Assembly: GCF_025602895.1 (NCBI RefSeq) | Contig: NW_026516257.1 | Location: forward strand, 62,001 to 126,000 | DNA length: 64,000 nucleotides | Source of the DNA: Polychytrium aggregatum | Taxonomy: Eukaryota; Chytridiomycota; Chytridiomycetes; Polychytriales | Direction: 5' to 3' | Part shown: positions 32,701 to 42,687 of the stretch, in pieces | How the letters are laid out: every line of letters starts with the position of its first letter | Numbering within the stretch: position 1 is the stretch's first letter | The notes under the pieces: generated by a model | Seen by the model: only the letters and a program-made list of their open reading frames with translations | Told to the model about the DNA's origin: nothing | Databases searched by the model: none | Program-made: the position numbers and the translations under genes

Positions 32701-33155
32701 GCCACATGGACGAGGATGGCACGCAGTCGGACGGTAGCGAGAAGCGCCAGCGACGCTACAAGTGCCGTTTTGGAGGGATCGAGTGCCACAAGCAGTACAA
32801 GAATCTGGGTGGTCTGCGGTACCACTTTATTCACCATCATCCCGAAGTGGACTGGAAGGAGGAGCTCAAATCGATCAAGGAGGAGCGCGACGGACCAGCA
32901 GCAGCGGTAGCATCAGCAGCATCAGCATCAGCAGCAGCAGCAGCGGGCCATACAATCGACAACAACTTTGACGACCTGAGCGCGGCCCAGCTGGAGCAGC
33001 TGATGTATTCGCTTGAGTCGGCAGATATGTCGAGCATGGGCGTTGGTGGGCTGGACCACTACGGCGACATCGCAAACGACTATCTACAGTATCCACAAAA
33101 TGAAACAGGACACCCTAATGCTGAGGCCGACGGGCGCTTTTTCTCGAGCTCCTGA
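29730..33155 (+). CDS. SFP1-like C2H2 zinc-finger regulator (1141 aa)
   Basis: Single exon starting MRPSTSASGPFQDPSKSSN. Most of the protein is disordered and Ser/Pro/Ala-rich. A first finger lies near residues 300-330 (IPSCCEMTFSSYNELMQHLQ, ending H-x-x-x-H). A paired set lies near residues 965-1050: PYKCLFPNCTKSYKNANGLK with KYHIEYGH, and YKCRFGGIECHKQYKNLGGL with RYHFIHHH. The split arrangement and the YKNxxGLKYH signature are those of the Sfp1/JAZF1 group, which links TOR signalling to ribosome-gene expression in yeast. Residues about 345-382 contain four LGTSxSDxM-type repeats, and a poly-Ala/Ser stretch follows the fingers. Yeast Sfp1 is shorter (683 aa). Orthology is inferred from the finger signature. 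Confidence 0.82.
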   Translation: MRPSTSASGPFQDPSKSSNPTTSSSTANSKRSSTDQPPATLLQMLASQLAGLGQGSSSAAAILNPTVTDPLGLQSLPQAPPALQNRSPTPSVSTPALALPSGGSSRSSVHRTSPAVPNTSYASGLPLLRTDTGSSRSSVSSTGTQPSNVRTQSMPSVRKDVSSAGLSAANANPSAAISNWTLPPQVLPLGDPYMIGSVVPSASASASSSSSSSSIRPIGTLDPSSFAYLAPEAMWNQILDPSATSSTSSMRHSTSSVSLSNAPSSGSALNVSAIQSSQGLSSAAAEAPSTTDTSNFDYPIPSCCEMTFSSYNELMQHLQISHAHEYLSFDDPAQNHSILSYLAQSLGTSVDDKLLGTSISDKMMLGTSVSDRMLGTSLSEFQHPVALGATIPIYNRDSANAQARAFVPDGLYGALGANAFDPMASTPTSQGQAKRSLTTAAFSIGSYNSQFDLKRFREGIPSPMMPSDFGGMVPGFDPPAMADPSQLPQSNATVVPDLQSHDSPHTRTFAHPISRASHAGHHVKRHGRSQSQKYEHPASETQLASKPNRASLSHPDAAREALAAQLAAQPPGLAQTASLPGQILPFSLSTSTIFPQASQTQHVAQLSTPSPLLSQQRSFSQPGRDPGTIYYKPTSQLTKGLAPEMMSAAQSTPQAMIPTPALSQNPMPPPADASIFRMFTGGIPTAAAPSMLANNAQGPMHPDPLLQLNGTQIDAKSGSIAGLYPGIPARMGPVNGASQADQATQGAQIFDGGFVNPSGLLHAAGIPIHRPVSSSSHRTELDDIIQSLETSTSLKSPPILPIVATDAYMEKFSLLDPSLSQSAAMDLVPDSQNLTNATGGAHVLVPPLPGVGVSYLAPDINPYFTRSGTPMSQFSPQPSPKASPRVSHASSVSAPASNSPSSSPALSSVSAPATPHSIAGLMSGPAVPSGPSGGLGSGSGTGSGSGAGMKKSKAASSSADPPVSKPYKCLFPNCTKSYKNANGLKYHIEYGHMDEDGTQSDGSEKRQRRYKCRFGGIECHKQYKNLGGLRYHFIHHHPEVDWKEELKSIKEERDGPAAAVASAASASAAAAAGHTIDNNFDDLSAAQLEQLMYSLESADMSSMGVGGLDHYGDIANDYLQYPQNETGHPNAEADGRFFSSS

Positions 33156-33462
33156 ATACACATGTCCATCCATCTTGGTGAGCATTCGTTGTGCGTTTTT
33201 TGGGTTATGCGTCTCTGCCGTGTGGTGCTACCTGTTGAGAGGAAAATGCGCACATTGGCGTGGTGGAGGATGGAACGGCTTCTCTGCACGCTGTGATGTC
33301 CGGTTGATACAATACAGACATCCTGGGGAGGTTAATAGTGGCGAAGGTTGGGCAAGAAAGCCCTCCCGGTTAGATCCGATGCCCAACGATCCGGCCAGAT
33401 CTTGGCTCCGGCTCTCCACCGATCTCTCCCTCATCTGCCCTTTCCACCGACAAGCCACCAAC
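33156..33462. other. Intergenic, SFP1-like / SPF27
   Basis: 307 bp between a stop and the next start on the same strand. Nothing is recognised. Confidence 0.4.
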
Positions 33463-34875
33463 ATGAGCCTGGACAGGTCCGTAGCTGCTCCGTGATGAAT
33501 CAAAAAGATCGCCACGACTCTTGTGCTGACAATTCACCCATTCGCCTGCCTGCCCTATCACCATCACCATCACCATCACCATCACCATCACCATCACCAT
33601 CACCATCACCATCACCATCACCATCACCATCACCATCACCACCACCATCGCCATCGTTAGCTTGCCCTATGTCGATCGTGAACTCGAAGTCGAAGGTAGA
33701 TCGCTGTGAGATTTGTGGCATCCGCTGAGTTGCTAGATGTTATCGTCTCGGCGAATCATCAGAGGCTGACCGGATCGTTTTCAAACGCTGTTTGCAACGC
33801 TATTGGTGATGTCGGCGCTGATGGTTTCGGCCACTGGATTCAGGCGCTCGGGACTATGTGCAGTCGTTGATTGCCGAGGAGATCAAGAAATCACAGTCGA
33901 GGCCGGAGAATCCGTTCCCGACATACACGAATCTGTTTGAGGTTGGTGGATCGATTTGCTCGCTTGCCCTGGAGTCCGTCGTCGAGGCCGAGCCGAGGCA
34001 TCCAGGCATCTAGCAGGCTCATCTTGTGGGGGCACTGTCGCCCCATTGAGCACCCGGTGATGGACGATTATTGAGCTTTCACTTCAAATGCATACATGCG
34101 CTGCTCGCAACGCAGGACGATCCCCTTCTGAAACAAGAGCTCGCTCGAGTCCGCGCCGGCACTCCGTTAAATGCGATCGACATCAGCAAGTTCCGGCTCG
34201 ATGCCCCCGCCGAGGACCAGGCGGACGATCCCGATGCATGGCTCGCCGCCGTCGAAAACGCCCATGCCCAGCTCGAACACCAGCACAACCGACTGATCAA
34301 CTTGGAGCTGATGAACAAGTTTGGTGCCAATGCCTGGAAGCTCTACAACTTCCAGCTGGAGCATACGGTGCAGGCCTTTGAACGCAAGATTGAGGAGGAG
34401 CGCCAGGCCATTGTCGAGATCAACAAGCAGCGAAAGCTGGATCAGGTCGGTGGAGACTGCCTTTCGACTGAGGCGGGGAGGGAGCTGTATTCTGGGCTGC
34501 TGGCTGCTGAATCTGCACCGGGAGCGGGACATATCCTCGAAACCATCCCGCCGCCTTGTGGCTCATTCTGATCTGCGCTTCTTTTCGTTATCGTCGCCAT
34601 GTTCATCCTGGAACACGGCATGGATGGACCCAAACGACGCTTCAACCCCGCATCCGATCCCATCCGATGTATTCTGATCCGAAATGCCATGGCCTGGCAC
34701 GATCCCCGCCGAACTGCAGCAAGCACACGGTACCAGTCTCTATGACTACCAGCAAAAGTACATGGAGACGCTGAACCAGGTCGTGCAGCTTGATGTGGCG
34801 CTCATGGCTCTGGAAGCCGAGGTGGAGATGCTGCGGGAGTGGAAAGCCAAGAATGTGGATGCAACAAGTGCATGA
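33463..34875 (+). CDS. Pre-mRNA-splicing factor SPF27 (BCAS2/Cwf7)
   Basis: Five exons, 33463..33476, 33661..33695, 33844..33941, 34116..34445 and 34720..34875, give 210 aa (human BCAS2 is 225). Exon 1 is only 14 nt (MSLD plus two bases) and joins exon 2 to give the family's DSLPYVDRELE start. Exon 3 encodes RDYVQSLIAEEIKKSQS. Exon 4 encodes AWLAAVENAHAQLEHQ, the hallmark LINLELMNKFGANAWKLYN and a coiled coil. Exon 5 is the closing coiled coil (YQQKYMETLNQVVQLD). SPF27 is a core member of the Prp19/NineTeen complex that activates the spliceosome. The first donor is GTCCGT, as in the syntaxin gene. Intron 1 holds a CATCAC microsatellite up to its acceptor. Confidence 0.88.
33557..33645. repeat. 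(ATCACC)n microsatellite in SPF27 intron 1
   Basis: About fifteen uninterrupted ATCACC units, ending about 15 bp before the TTAG acceptor at 33659-33660. On the coding strand it is pyrimidine/A sequence lacking AG until the acceptor. Confidence 0.93.
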
Positions 34876-35526
34876 GGCAATTTGTGGGTGTGATCTCGAG
34901 ATTCTGTTGTGCCAGATTCTCGAATATGAACATGCACTTGCGTTCTTCGACACTGCCTTGATGTCCCGAGATGCCGCGAGTATTTCGCATATCCGTGTGT
35001 CGGGTCCCCCAATCCCTTCATCGGCAAGGAGGCGGTTGCTCACATACGTGCAAATGAGGGTCTAGATATGGGCTCAAGCCACCCGAGGGTCGAGGGATCA
35101 ACAACGGCGATGCGGGGAGCGATCGTTTGAGCTCCCCAGATTGCCGGAGAATGAGCTGCAGATCCGAGCCGATATCTGGACCACTGGGTGAGCGCGGATT
35201 CTCGTCGGCTGTGTGTTCTTGCCGATATTGCAGTCTTGCCGATATTGCAGTCTTGCCATCAGTCGTGCGTTCCTGCCGTCTGCAGAAGCATCAGGCACGC
35301 AGCCGAGCAGACCCTGCTGTTGGCTTCCATGTCCCGCGCAGGACCCTGTCGGCCCAAGCAAGAACCTTGGCATGGCGCGCTTGCCTGCGTTTCCTCGAGA
35401 GCCGCCTTCTGGACGGCTTGGGTGCTGTGCCGTCGCTTCGATCTGCATCTTCGTCTCTATTCACCTTTCTGGACTTCAGTCCGACTGCCTCCGCATCGTA
35501 GCCTATTGACCCGCTTGCGTTGCTCC
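34876..35526. other. Intergenic, SPF27 / GH35 gene
   Basis: About 650 bp with a short tandem of CTTGCCGATATTGCAGT near 35217-35255 in the probable leader of the GH35 gene. Otherwise nothing is recognised. Confidence 0.45.
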
Positions 35527-38500
35527 ATGGCCCACCCTCGAAAACAGGCCGCCGCCAAGAGCGGCAGCTGGGGCGACGAACTTGAAAGTCCCCAACCCGA
35601 TGCCGACCTCCAACCTCTCCTCGGGACATCTGCACCCCGGCCTCGACGCAGCGGCAACCGTACCAGCGGCCTCCGATGCATCCTGAATTGCTGTACCATC
35701 ACGGTGCTCCTTGCCGTATTTCTGATCTGCGGACTGATGCTGAACGTCCTCATGACCGAGCATTCAATGATTGTCAATGTGCCCCATGGTAGTGGCGCCG
35801 GCGAGTTGGTTCACGGAGCCGACCAGGTGTGTAGACGAGGCACCATTTGTGTCGGCCAGCGAGGTGGAGGAGGAGGAGGCTTTGGCTGGCGCTGCTCTAT
35901 CCGACTGTGCACTCCGTTGTGCATTGCTTGGAGCTCGGTGCCTCCAATATTGCAAGGATCTCCATCTTGTGCCGCCGCTGGCTCGACTGATTGCGATTGC
36001 TGTCTTTCGGCGCCATATGCTTCCAGACAAACCCACTGCGAGTCAAGCTGAACGAATCGGCGACGCACAGCCACTCCGTCTCATACGACGGCCGAGCCAT
36101 CACCATCGACGACAAGAGGACCTTTTTGATTGTAGGCTCGATCCACTATCCGCGATCGACCCCGTCGATGTGGCCGCAGCTCTTTGCAAAGTCCAAGCAG
36201 GCGGGCATCAACACCATCGACACCTATGTCTTCTGGAACTTGCATGAGCCCGAGGAGGGGCAGTATGACTTTTCCACAGGTTCGTTCTTTCCGGATAGCC
36301 GATAGCAAGCCTCACAACCGGCCTCGCGATGAGAGGGAGAGGTGCGGCCATCGCTGCCAGTGCTTACCCGACCTGCAACGACGAATTTCTGGTCTCGCTG
36401 GGGACTATGCGATCCGCAACTTTGCACACACAGACTATGCAAACCTTCCTCTGTTCCTGAAGCTTGCCGACGATGCTGGGCTCAAGGTCATTCTCCGAAT
36501 CGGACCCTATGTGTGTGCGTATTCACGTTGAGGTGGCAGTCGACGAAGCTGCACCCACAATCACCGCTGTGTAGATAGCTTGTGCTTGATCAGAAAGCGC
36601 CAGTACCCTCCACGGAGTCGTCAGTGAGCTCTGTGTATTGCTCTTGATCCGATTGAGCTGACAGTGTGTCCGGGGTCGCGATTTCTCGATATTACAGGCG
36701 CCGAGTGGAACTATGGCGGCATCCCAGCCTGGCTCTTGAAGAAGGATGGGATCGTCTTCCGCACTTTCAACGAGCCATGGCTCGGCGAAATGGCCAAGTT
36801 TGTCCGCAAGGTCGTCGAGGAGGTTCGGCCCTACTTTGCTTCGTGAGTACTGGTCTGGCATCCTGCCGTGTCCACGCAAAGTCTAGCGCTGCAAAAGGAA
36901 GATTCGGCTTGCATCCGAGGGAGACTCCTTGGCTGATATTGGGCTTGCTGCGGTATATCGCCCGCCAGCAATGGAGGGCCTATCATTCTCGCCCAGATTG
37001 AAAACGAATACGGCAACTTTGAGTGGCGATATGGCCTGGACGGCCATCGTTACGTCCAATGGGCCGAAGATCTTGCTCTGAGGTATGTCGGGGCGGTGAG
37101 GAGCATGCGGATGCCGTCGTTTCTCATCGGGTTGATGCAGTCGTCGCTATGCGCTGCCTGTGGGCTCGTCTCCTGCTTACATCCTCGTTGGGTTCTTTTC
37201 ATCTTCTAGTCTCCACGTCGGCGTTCCCTGGATCATGTGTGTTCAGCCCGATTCGAGCGAAAAAGTCATTAGTACATGTAAGCCTTTGCGAGCGGGCCCT
37301 TGCAGATGAGGAAATCATTGGCAGCAACCAGAGCTCTGACAGAACTCTCACACACCTTTGATCACCACCGCGATCCAGGTAATGGCTTCTACTGTGACAA
37401 CTTTATCCCCTTCCACAAGTTCACTCGCCCCAGGCAGCCGTCCATGTTCACGGAGCTATGGTCAGGCTGGTATCAACACTATGGCCGTCCCCGAGCCATT
37501 CGACCTCCAGAAGACCTTGCATTCTCGACCCTTCGTTGGATTGCGCGAGGCGGCACTTATGTCGGATACTATATGTAAGCGCGACTGGCCTGGGCTGATT
37601 TAGGCGAGCACCACGGATGGGCGACCGATACACGCACATGACTCCAGCTGTGCTCACCGGTTCCGACATGCCTTTCCAGGTGGCATGGCGGCACCAACTT
37701 TGGCCGTTGGTCAGGCTCCTTCAAGACCGCCAGCTACGACTACGACGCACCTCTGAACGAATTCGGTGTCGAGAGTCAGCCGAAATTCAACCACCTCGCC
37801 GAGATGCATGCCGTCCTGATCGAATTTGTGGAAGCCCTCCTGGCGGACGAGCCTAAATATGTCAAGCTGGGCACCTTCATGGTAGGATGCGGCGGTGGAT
37901 TTGATGGTGTAGCGTGGTCAGTGTTGGGGAGTGGACTGGGCTGGCGGTGGCAAACGAGTCGGGCCTGAGCTTGTGTGAAGCTCTAGTACCAGACTCTGAC
38001 GCTGCCGACTGCCGGTCATAGAGCTACCAAGAGGCCCATGTGTACAGCGACGAGCACGGAAACACCATGGCCTTCCTCTCAAACACCGATACCAAGCGGG
38101 AGGCGAGCGTCGAATTTGAAGGCCAGCCATTCCATCTGCCGCCATGGTCCGTGACAGTGGTCACCCGGCGCTCCGGAGAGGCCGATTTTGCAGTTCGATA
38201 CAGCACCGCCAAGCTCTCGTCCGTCTCGCAGAACCTAGCTTGGATCCAAGCACACTCCACTTCAAACACGAGCCAGATAGTCAAGCCGTCTGTTGCCGGA
38301 TACATCGCAGAGCGGATCGGCATCTGGAATACCTCCGAAACAGTCCTGTCGACCAGTGGCCCGCTTGAGCAGATCCGACTGACTTGGGACCAGACTGACC
38401 ATCTGTGGTATGTCGCCAATGTGACGCTGTCGTCTGACGCCCCCGGCGAGCTCAAGATCGACGGCCTGGAGGACCAAGCCTCGGTCTTTCTGGATGGCCG

Positions 38501-39405
38501 CCTGGCTGCTCGCGTGCAAGGCTCGCGACTCTCGGACGATGGCAATCGAGCAGAGTCGCTTGGACCGTTTACGATTCCGCTGGAGCCTGCCGGCGCCGAG
38601 TCCGGTGTTCACTCGTTGGCCATCCTCGCGACAGTGATTGGAATGTACAACTTTGACGCCTTCATGGAGACCCTGCAAAAGGGCGTAAAGGGCCGGGTCT
38701 GGCTCGATGGACAAGAGCTGCAGGTGTGGAACCACCAAGCTGGACTCGAAGGCGAACGCAAACGAGTAAGTGTGGGACAAGTCGGAGAAGGACGCACACG
38801 ACCTCGCCGACGGTGCAACTTATAGTATCACCAACGATACAATTGACAGTATCACTAACGATGCAACTTACAGTATCACTAACGGTATCCCTGACGGTGC
38901 TGCCGCCGTCATCCTCACTCTCGCTCTCCAGTTCCACGACCCTCGCACCGACACAGAGTGGTCCAGTGGCTATCCGAGCGACCAGGACACAGCCTTGACT
39001 TGGTACAAGCTCTCGCTCCCGCTGGCTGACCTTCCGGCCGACGGATCGAGCTGGTACTATGCCATCGATCTCTCGACCATGGGCAGCGGCCAGGTCTGGG
39101 TCAATGGCCATTCGATCGGCCGGTACTGGAGCGTGTCGTCTCCAGCGCCAAGCCAGTTCCGCAAGGATCAGTGCCTCGCAGCAGCCAAGGACTGCGACTA
39201 CCGTGGAGTCTTCAATGGCGACAAGTGCCTGCTCGAGTGCGGCGAGATCAGCCAGAAATGGTACCACATCCCTGCCTCATGGATTCACCAGGAAGCCCAG
39301 GGCGCCACCGCCCAAATCGTTGTCTGGGCCGAGGACGGTGGCGACATCGATGGCGTCCGAATCGCCGTCATGAGCAACCCGACGTATCCCCCCCATGCAA
39401 TCTGA
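35527..39405 (+). CDS. Membrane-anchored GH35 beta-galactosidase
   Basis: Ten exons: 35527..35826, 36027..36279, 36434..36514, 36698..36842, 36969..37082, 37210..37277, 37379..37574, 37680..37881, 38022..38765 and 38932..39405. They give 2577 nt, 858 aa. The N-terminal ~50 residues are cytosolic and an uncleaved-looking signal anchor follows ([20 protein letters not shown]). The catalytic domain has [34 protein letters not shown], the acid/base Glu in [27 protein letters not shown], the nucleophile Glu in [14 protein letters not shown], and [15 protein letters not shown]. These are closest to plant BGAL-type GH35 enzymes. The C-terminal part has jelly-roll features such as [14 protein letters not shown]. 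It should remove terminal beta-galactose from extracellular or secretory-pathway glycans. The exon 3-4 join (VC|AEW) and all others keep frame. Confidence 0.93.
38824..38895. repeat. Three 24-bp tandem units in GH35 intron 9
   Basis: Three diverged 24-bp units, each starting AGTATCAC(C/T)AACG. Each boundary reads YAYAG or GACAG, like a 3' splice site. They lie 37-108 bp before the inferred acceptor at 38930-38931. Confidence 0.85.
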
Positions 39406-40308
39406 TGGCGCTGCTTTTGTTTGCGATGCCGGGCTGCCTGGGCGGGCGGTTGGCGGGTGCCGCGTCCTGTGCTGTCTGTTGTGCTGCAAACAGACTTGCT
39501 GCACGCAGCTGGATGATGCCCCAGCCGATCCACGAGCCCCATTCCGGCAGGGGCCACGGGGTCGATGCGGTTGGTGAATACATGCCTGCTGATTTGCCCG
39601 GGCCTGTGAATTCATGCGCGCCGCGGCCACAGATGATAGATGGCTGACGGGGGGGCCATCTGCTTTGCGAGCGGACTGGTGGTGGAGCCGCAACCATGTG
39701 GCTGGTGCAATATCGCCGGCTGGAGGCACCGGGCTCGCAGGACCACCCTGCAGCCAGATGTATCGAGCGGGCGGGCCAGCCGACGCTGCGCCGCCATTGG
39801 CGACCGGCCTGCATTTGTCGGCGACCTGTTCTTTGCCGGCGGGTCTGTTTGCAGCTCGGCCTCCTCGCAGAACCACTCGAGGTCGTCGCCCACCTGCGAG
39901 ACCCATGGCGGCTCGCCGCCAGCGATGAATTGCTCTGTCACACTCGCCCCCGGAACCCACAAGAACACTGCGCCTGTGTTCCGTCGGATGCAACAGCGGA
40001 CAGGCGACGCTTGCTTCGAACAGGCAATGGCAAGGACGCTGCCCGCTCTGCCTTGCTGTCTGCAACAAGCCTCCCGAGCACCGTCCCTTCAGGCGCCCTC
40101 CCACAAGGGCTGTGCTCGCCGGTGGTGCTGTCTTGCCCTTTTGTTTGCATGGCCATCAAAGGCCGCCCGATGAAGTCGCGGTCTCGTCGCCAAGCAAGGC
40201 CGCCCGCTGAATATTTAGGGCGGTTGATCCCACTATCCCGGCGCTCGCTGCTTTTTCTTCTCGGTCCCGAACTGCTGTCTTCCCAGCCGCCAACGGGCTG
40301 TCTGCTGC
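39406..40308. other. Intergenic, GH35 / type I membrane protein
   Basis: About 900 bp, no gene recognised. Overlapping frames on both strands are low-information. Confidence 0.45.
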
Positions 40309-41839
40309 ATGGTCTGTCTCGGCCCCTCTCTGCTCCCGCTGGCGCTGCTCCCGGCAGCCGCAGCCGCCGGCATCAATGTTGCCATCACCGTAAGTCCAGC
40401 CAGACACCATTCCGCCTGGTGGATGGGCAGAACCAATCCGAGCTCGAGCTCAGGCATCGGAATGCGCCCCCAGTCCAGTGTGCAATTGCATCTCACCATC
40501 GTCTGTCGTCCGCGACTCTGTCTCTCAGTCCCCCACGCCTGGCTCGCAAATCACAAAGTCGGTCGTTCCTGTCTCGGTCTCAATCACTCCCAACGGGCCC
40601 TTCAATCGCGGCGACTGGTTCTCGGTCTATGCCGTGGTGAGTGCCGGAATTCGTGCACCTTCGTCGCCCCTCTGCTGCCAGCGGTCGAATCGCATAGTGT
40701 TGCAGCCCGTTGCATCGCTCTGGAGGTCCATATCTGCTCTTGGGCATCTGTCTTTCACATGGGCCGACCGCGAACACCACCGCCATCGCCGTTCTCACGC
40801 CCGTCCAACTAAATTCTTCCAGGACATCAACACCAACCAGCAAGTCTGGGTCGCCGGCAACTCTTGGGGAACGTCCGGTTCCCAGACCAGCATGACCATC
40901 CAGGCTCAGATGCAGCTCGTCGACCCCGGTGCCATCCAGATCTACATTTGCAGCAGCGAGGACTGCTCCACCGCCGTCGCCGCATCGCCAGTGTTTTACT
41001 TTCAAACCACAGCGCCCGCCCCGTCAACACCACCACCACCACCATCACCATCACCACCATCACCACCACCACCACCACCGCCGCCGCCGCCCCCTCCAAT
41101 GTCGACTGCTCCTCCTCCTTCGGCTTCAACCGTCCCGCCAGAGCCTCTGTCGACCATGTCGGTGGGCGCCCCCTCCCAGAACATTGTCATTCAATCTGAT
41201 TCTGGGCCCGATCCAGTTGCCACCTCAACACCAATCCTGCCTGTTGCGACATCCCGGAACAATCCCGTGGTCCCGACGTCTCTTCCCAACAACCAGCCGC
41301 CGATTCCATCTCGCCCGGATGACCACGGGTCCGGAAGCGACAAGGATTCATCGAACCGAGCATCCCAGCCTGGCTCGAGCATGCTTTCTGTCTTGATCGG
41401 TGTCGGCTGCTCGGCGTTTGTGGCCGTGGGAATCGTGGCTTTCCTGGTGCTTCGCCGGCGACATCAGAAGGCCACCGAGGACGCCCAGATCATCGACCGA
41501 GTCCACTCATGGCGCACCAGCACCAGCAGCGAAGAGGCCTTTGCGGCGCCGTTTGGAATCCGCATCATAGGCTCCCCCGAGGCCTCGCTGCAGGGCCGCG
41601 AGAGCGTTCTGAGCCACCGAACGGACTCGTCCATGGCAACGCTGTGTCGGCCCCAGCCAGGTATTCCCAGCGCCTCCAGAGGGAATCCCGACACCCCAGC
41701 GACCCTGGCGTACTCGCCCGAGATGATCACCTCGCCGCTGCCGTCGCTTCGGCGCTACGACCCCTCGTTCCCCATCCAGACATCGTCGCCGACATCCTCG
41801 TCTCCCGTGGAGCAAAGCTACTCGTACAACCTGTTCTAG
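40309..41839 (+). CDS. Type I membrane protein with signal peptide and Pro-rich stalk
   Basis: Three exons, 40309..40389, 40529..40636 and 40823..41839, give 401 aa. A signal peptide (MVCLGPSLLPLALLPAAAAA) is followed by an ectodomain of about 120 residues with ITPNGPFNRGDWFSVYAV, VWVAGNSWGTSGSQTS and IYICSSEDC, perhaps an Ig-like beta fold such as those of Kre9/Knh1-type wall proteins. A Ser/Thr/Pro stalk with poly-Pro and (PSP) runs follows, then one membrane segment (VLIGVGCSAFVAVGIVAFLV), a basic stop (RRRHQK) and a ~110-residue cytoplasmic tail rich in Ser/Pro. The layout suggests a surface sensor or adhesin. The function is unknown. Confidence 0.75.
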
Positions 41840-42687
41840 TTCCAGCTGCACCGCCTTCGCCTTGGCCTCCAGCCCTGAATCCCGATTTTTTGCCATGTTC
41901 TTCCGTGGCGCGCTCTGCCCCTGCAGTTCTGTCAATCCCGTCTGTGCCTTTGCCGTGCCTGTCGTCTCAGCCATCTCTGTCATCCGCTGTAGTTGCGTTC
42001 TCCCTGTGCCTCTATCCTCCTCTTTGTCTGTTAGAGTCTCACCAGTACTCACTCCCTATCCATTCTGTTTGGAATCAATATCTCATCCAATACATGTGTT
42101 TGTATACCGTTCACCATACCGTTCACCATACCGCTGGCAAGCAGCCAACTGGCCCACGTATTCCTTCACCATTCACTCCAAGCTCGCTCAGCTGTCGGTA
42201 TTGTTCCGGACACGAGGGCACCACAGTCGTACGGGCCCGCTCTCGATGCAAAGGAGATGCCCCCCATTTATCGGGTGGTCCTGGGGTCTGTTTCTTGGAT
42301 GTGCTGTAGGAATGCAAAAAGACGACAATCGAGAGATCGGAGGCGGTGGAGAAAGAACACGGGGCCGTGGCGATGATACAGCGCTGGTGGATGGCGAGGA
42401 TTTGGAATGTGCTTTGTGCGAGCAGAAAGGTATCGCCGGGGCACTTGAGAATGCCATCCATTGCATATCGGGGGGTAGAGGAGGGCGGAAGAAAGTGGGG
42501 GATCCATACAAAAGGAAGAAGGAGCGTGAGACAGAGAGAGATGGCCCAGACTTGATCCACTTGCGGTGCATGCCAGATGGGCTCCATTTGGCTGGCGATG
42601 CCTTGGCTATGGCCAAGGGAAGCGGGTGTGTGCCTAAAGCTGGTGCTTGTCTGGCGACCGGTACGCTTCGCCGGCGCGACTGCCGGA
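41840..42687. other. Convergent 3' region
   Basis: About 850 bp between the stops of the membrane protein and TAF12. Short direct repeats CCATACCGTTCACCATACCG occur near 42113-42132. No gene is seen. Confidence 0.45.

Noticed and set aside
33557-33645. Thr-Ile/His repeat protein encoded by the ATCACC microsatellite
   Set aside because: The adjacent SPF27 exon chain requires this sequence to be intronic. Frames through it have no start or family support.
38770-38931. Coding use of the open frame through GH35 intron 9
   Set aside because: It is in a different frame from exon 9, would need a 16-bp intron, and adds a repeat absent from GH35 proteins.
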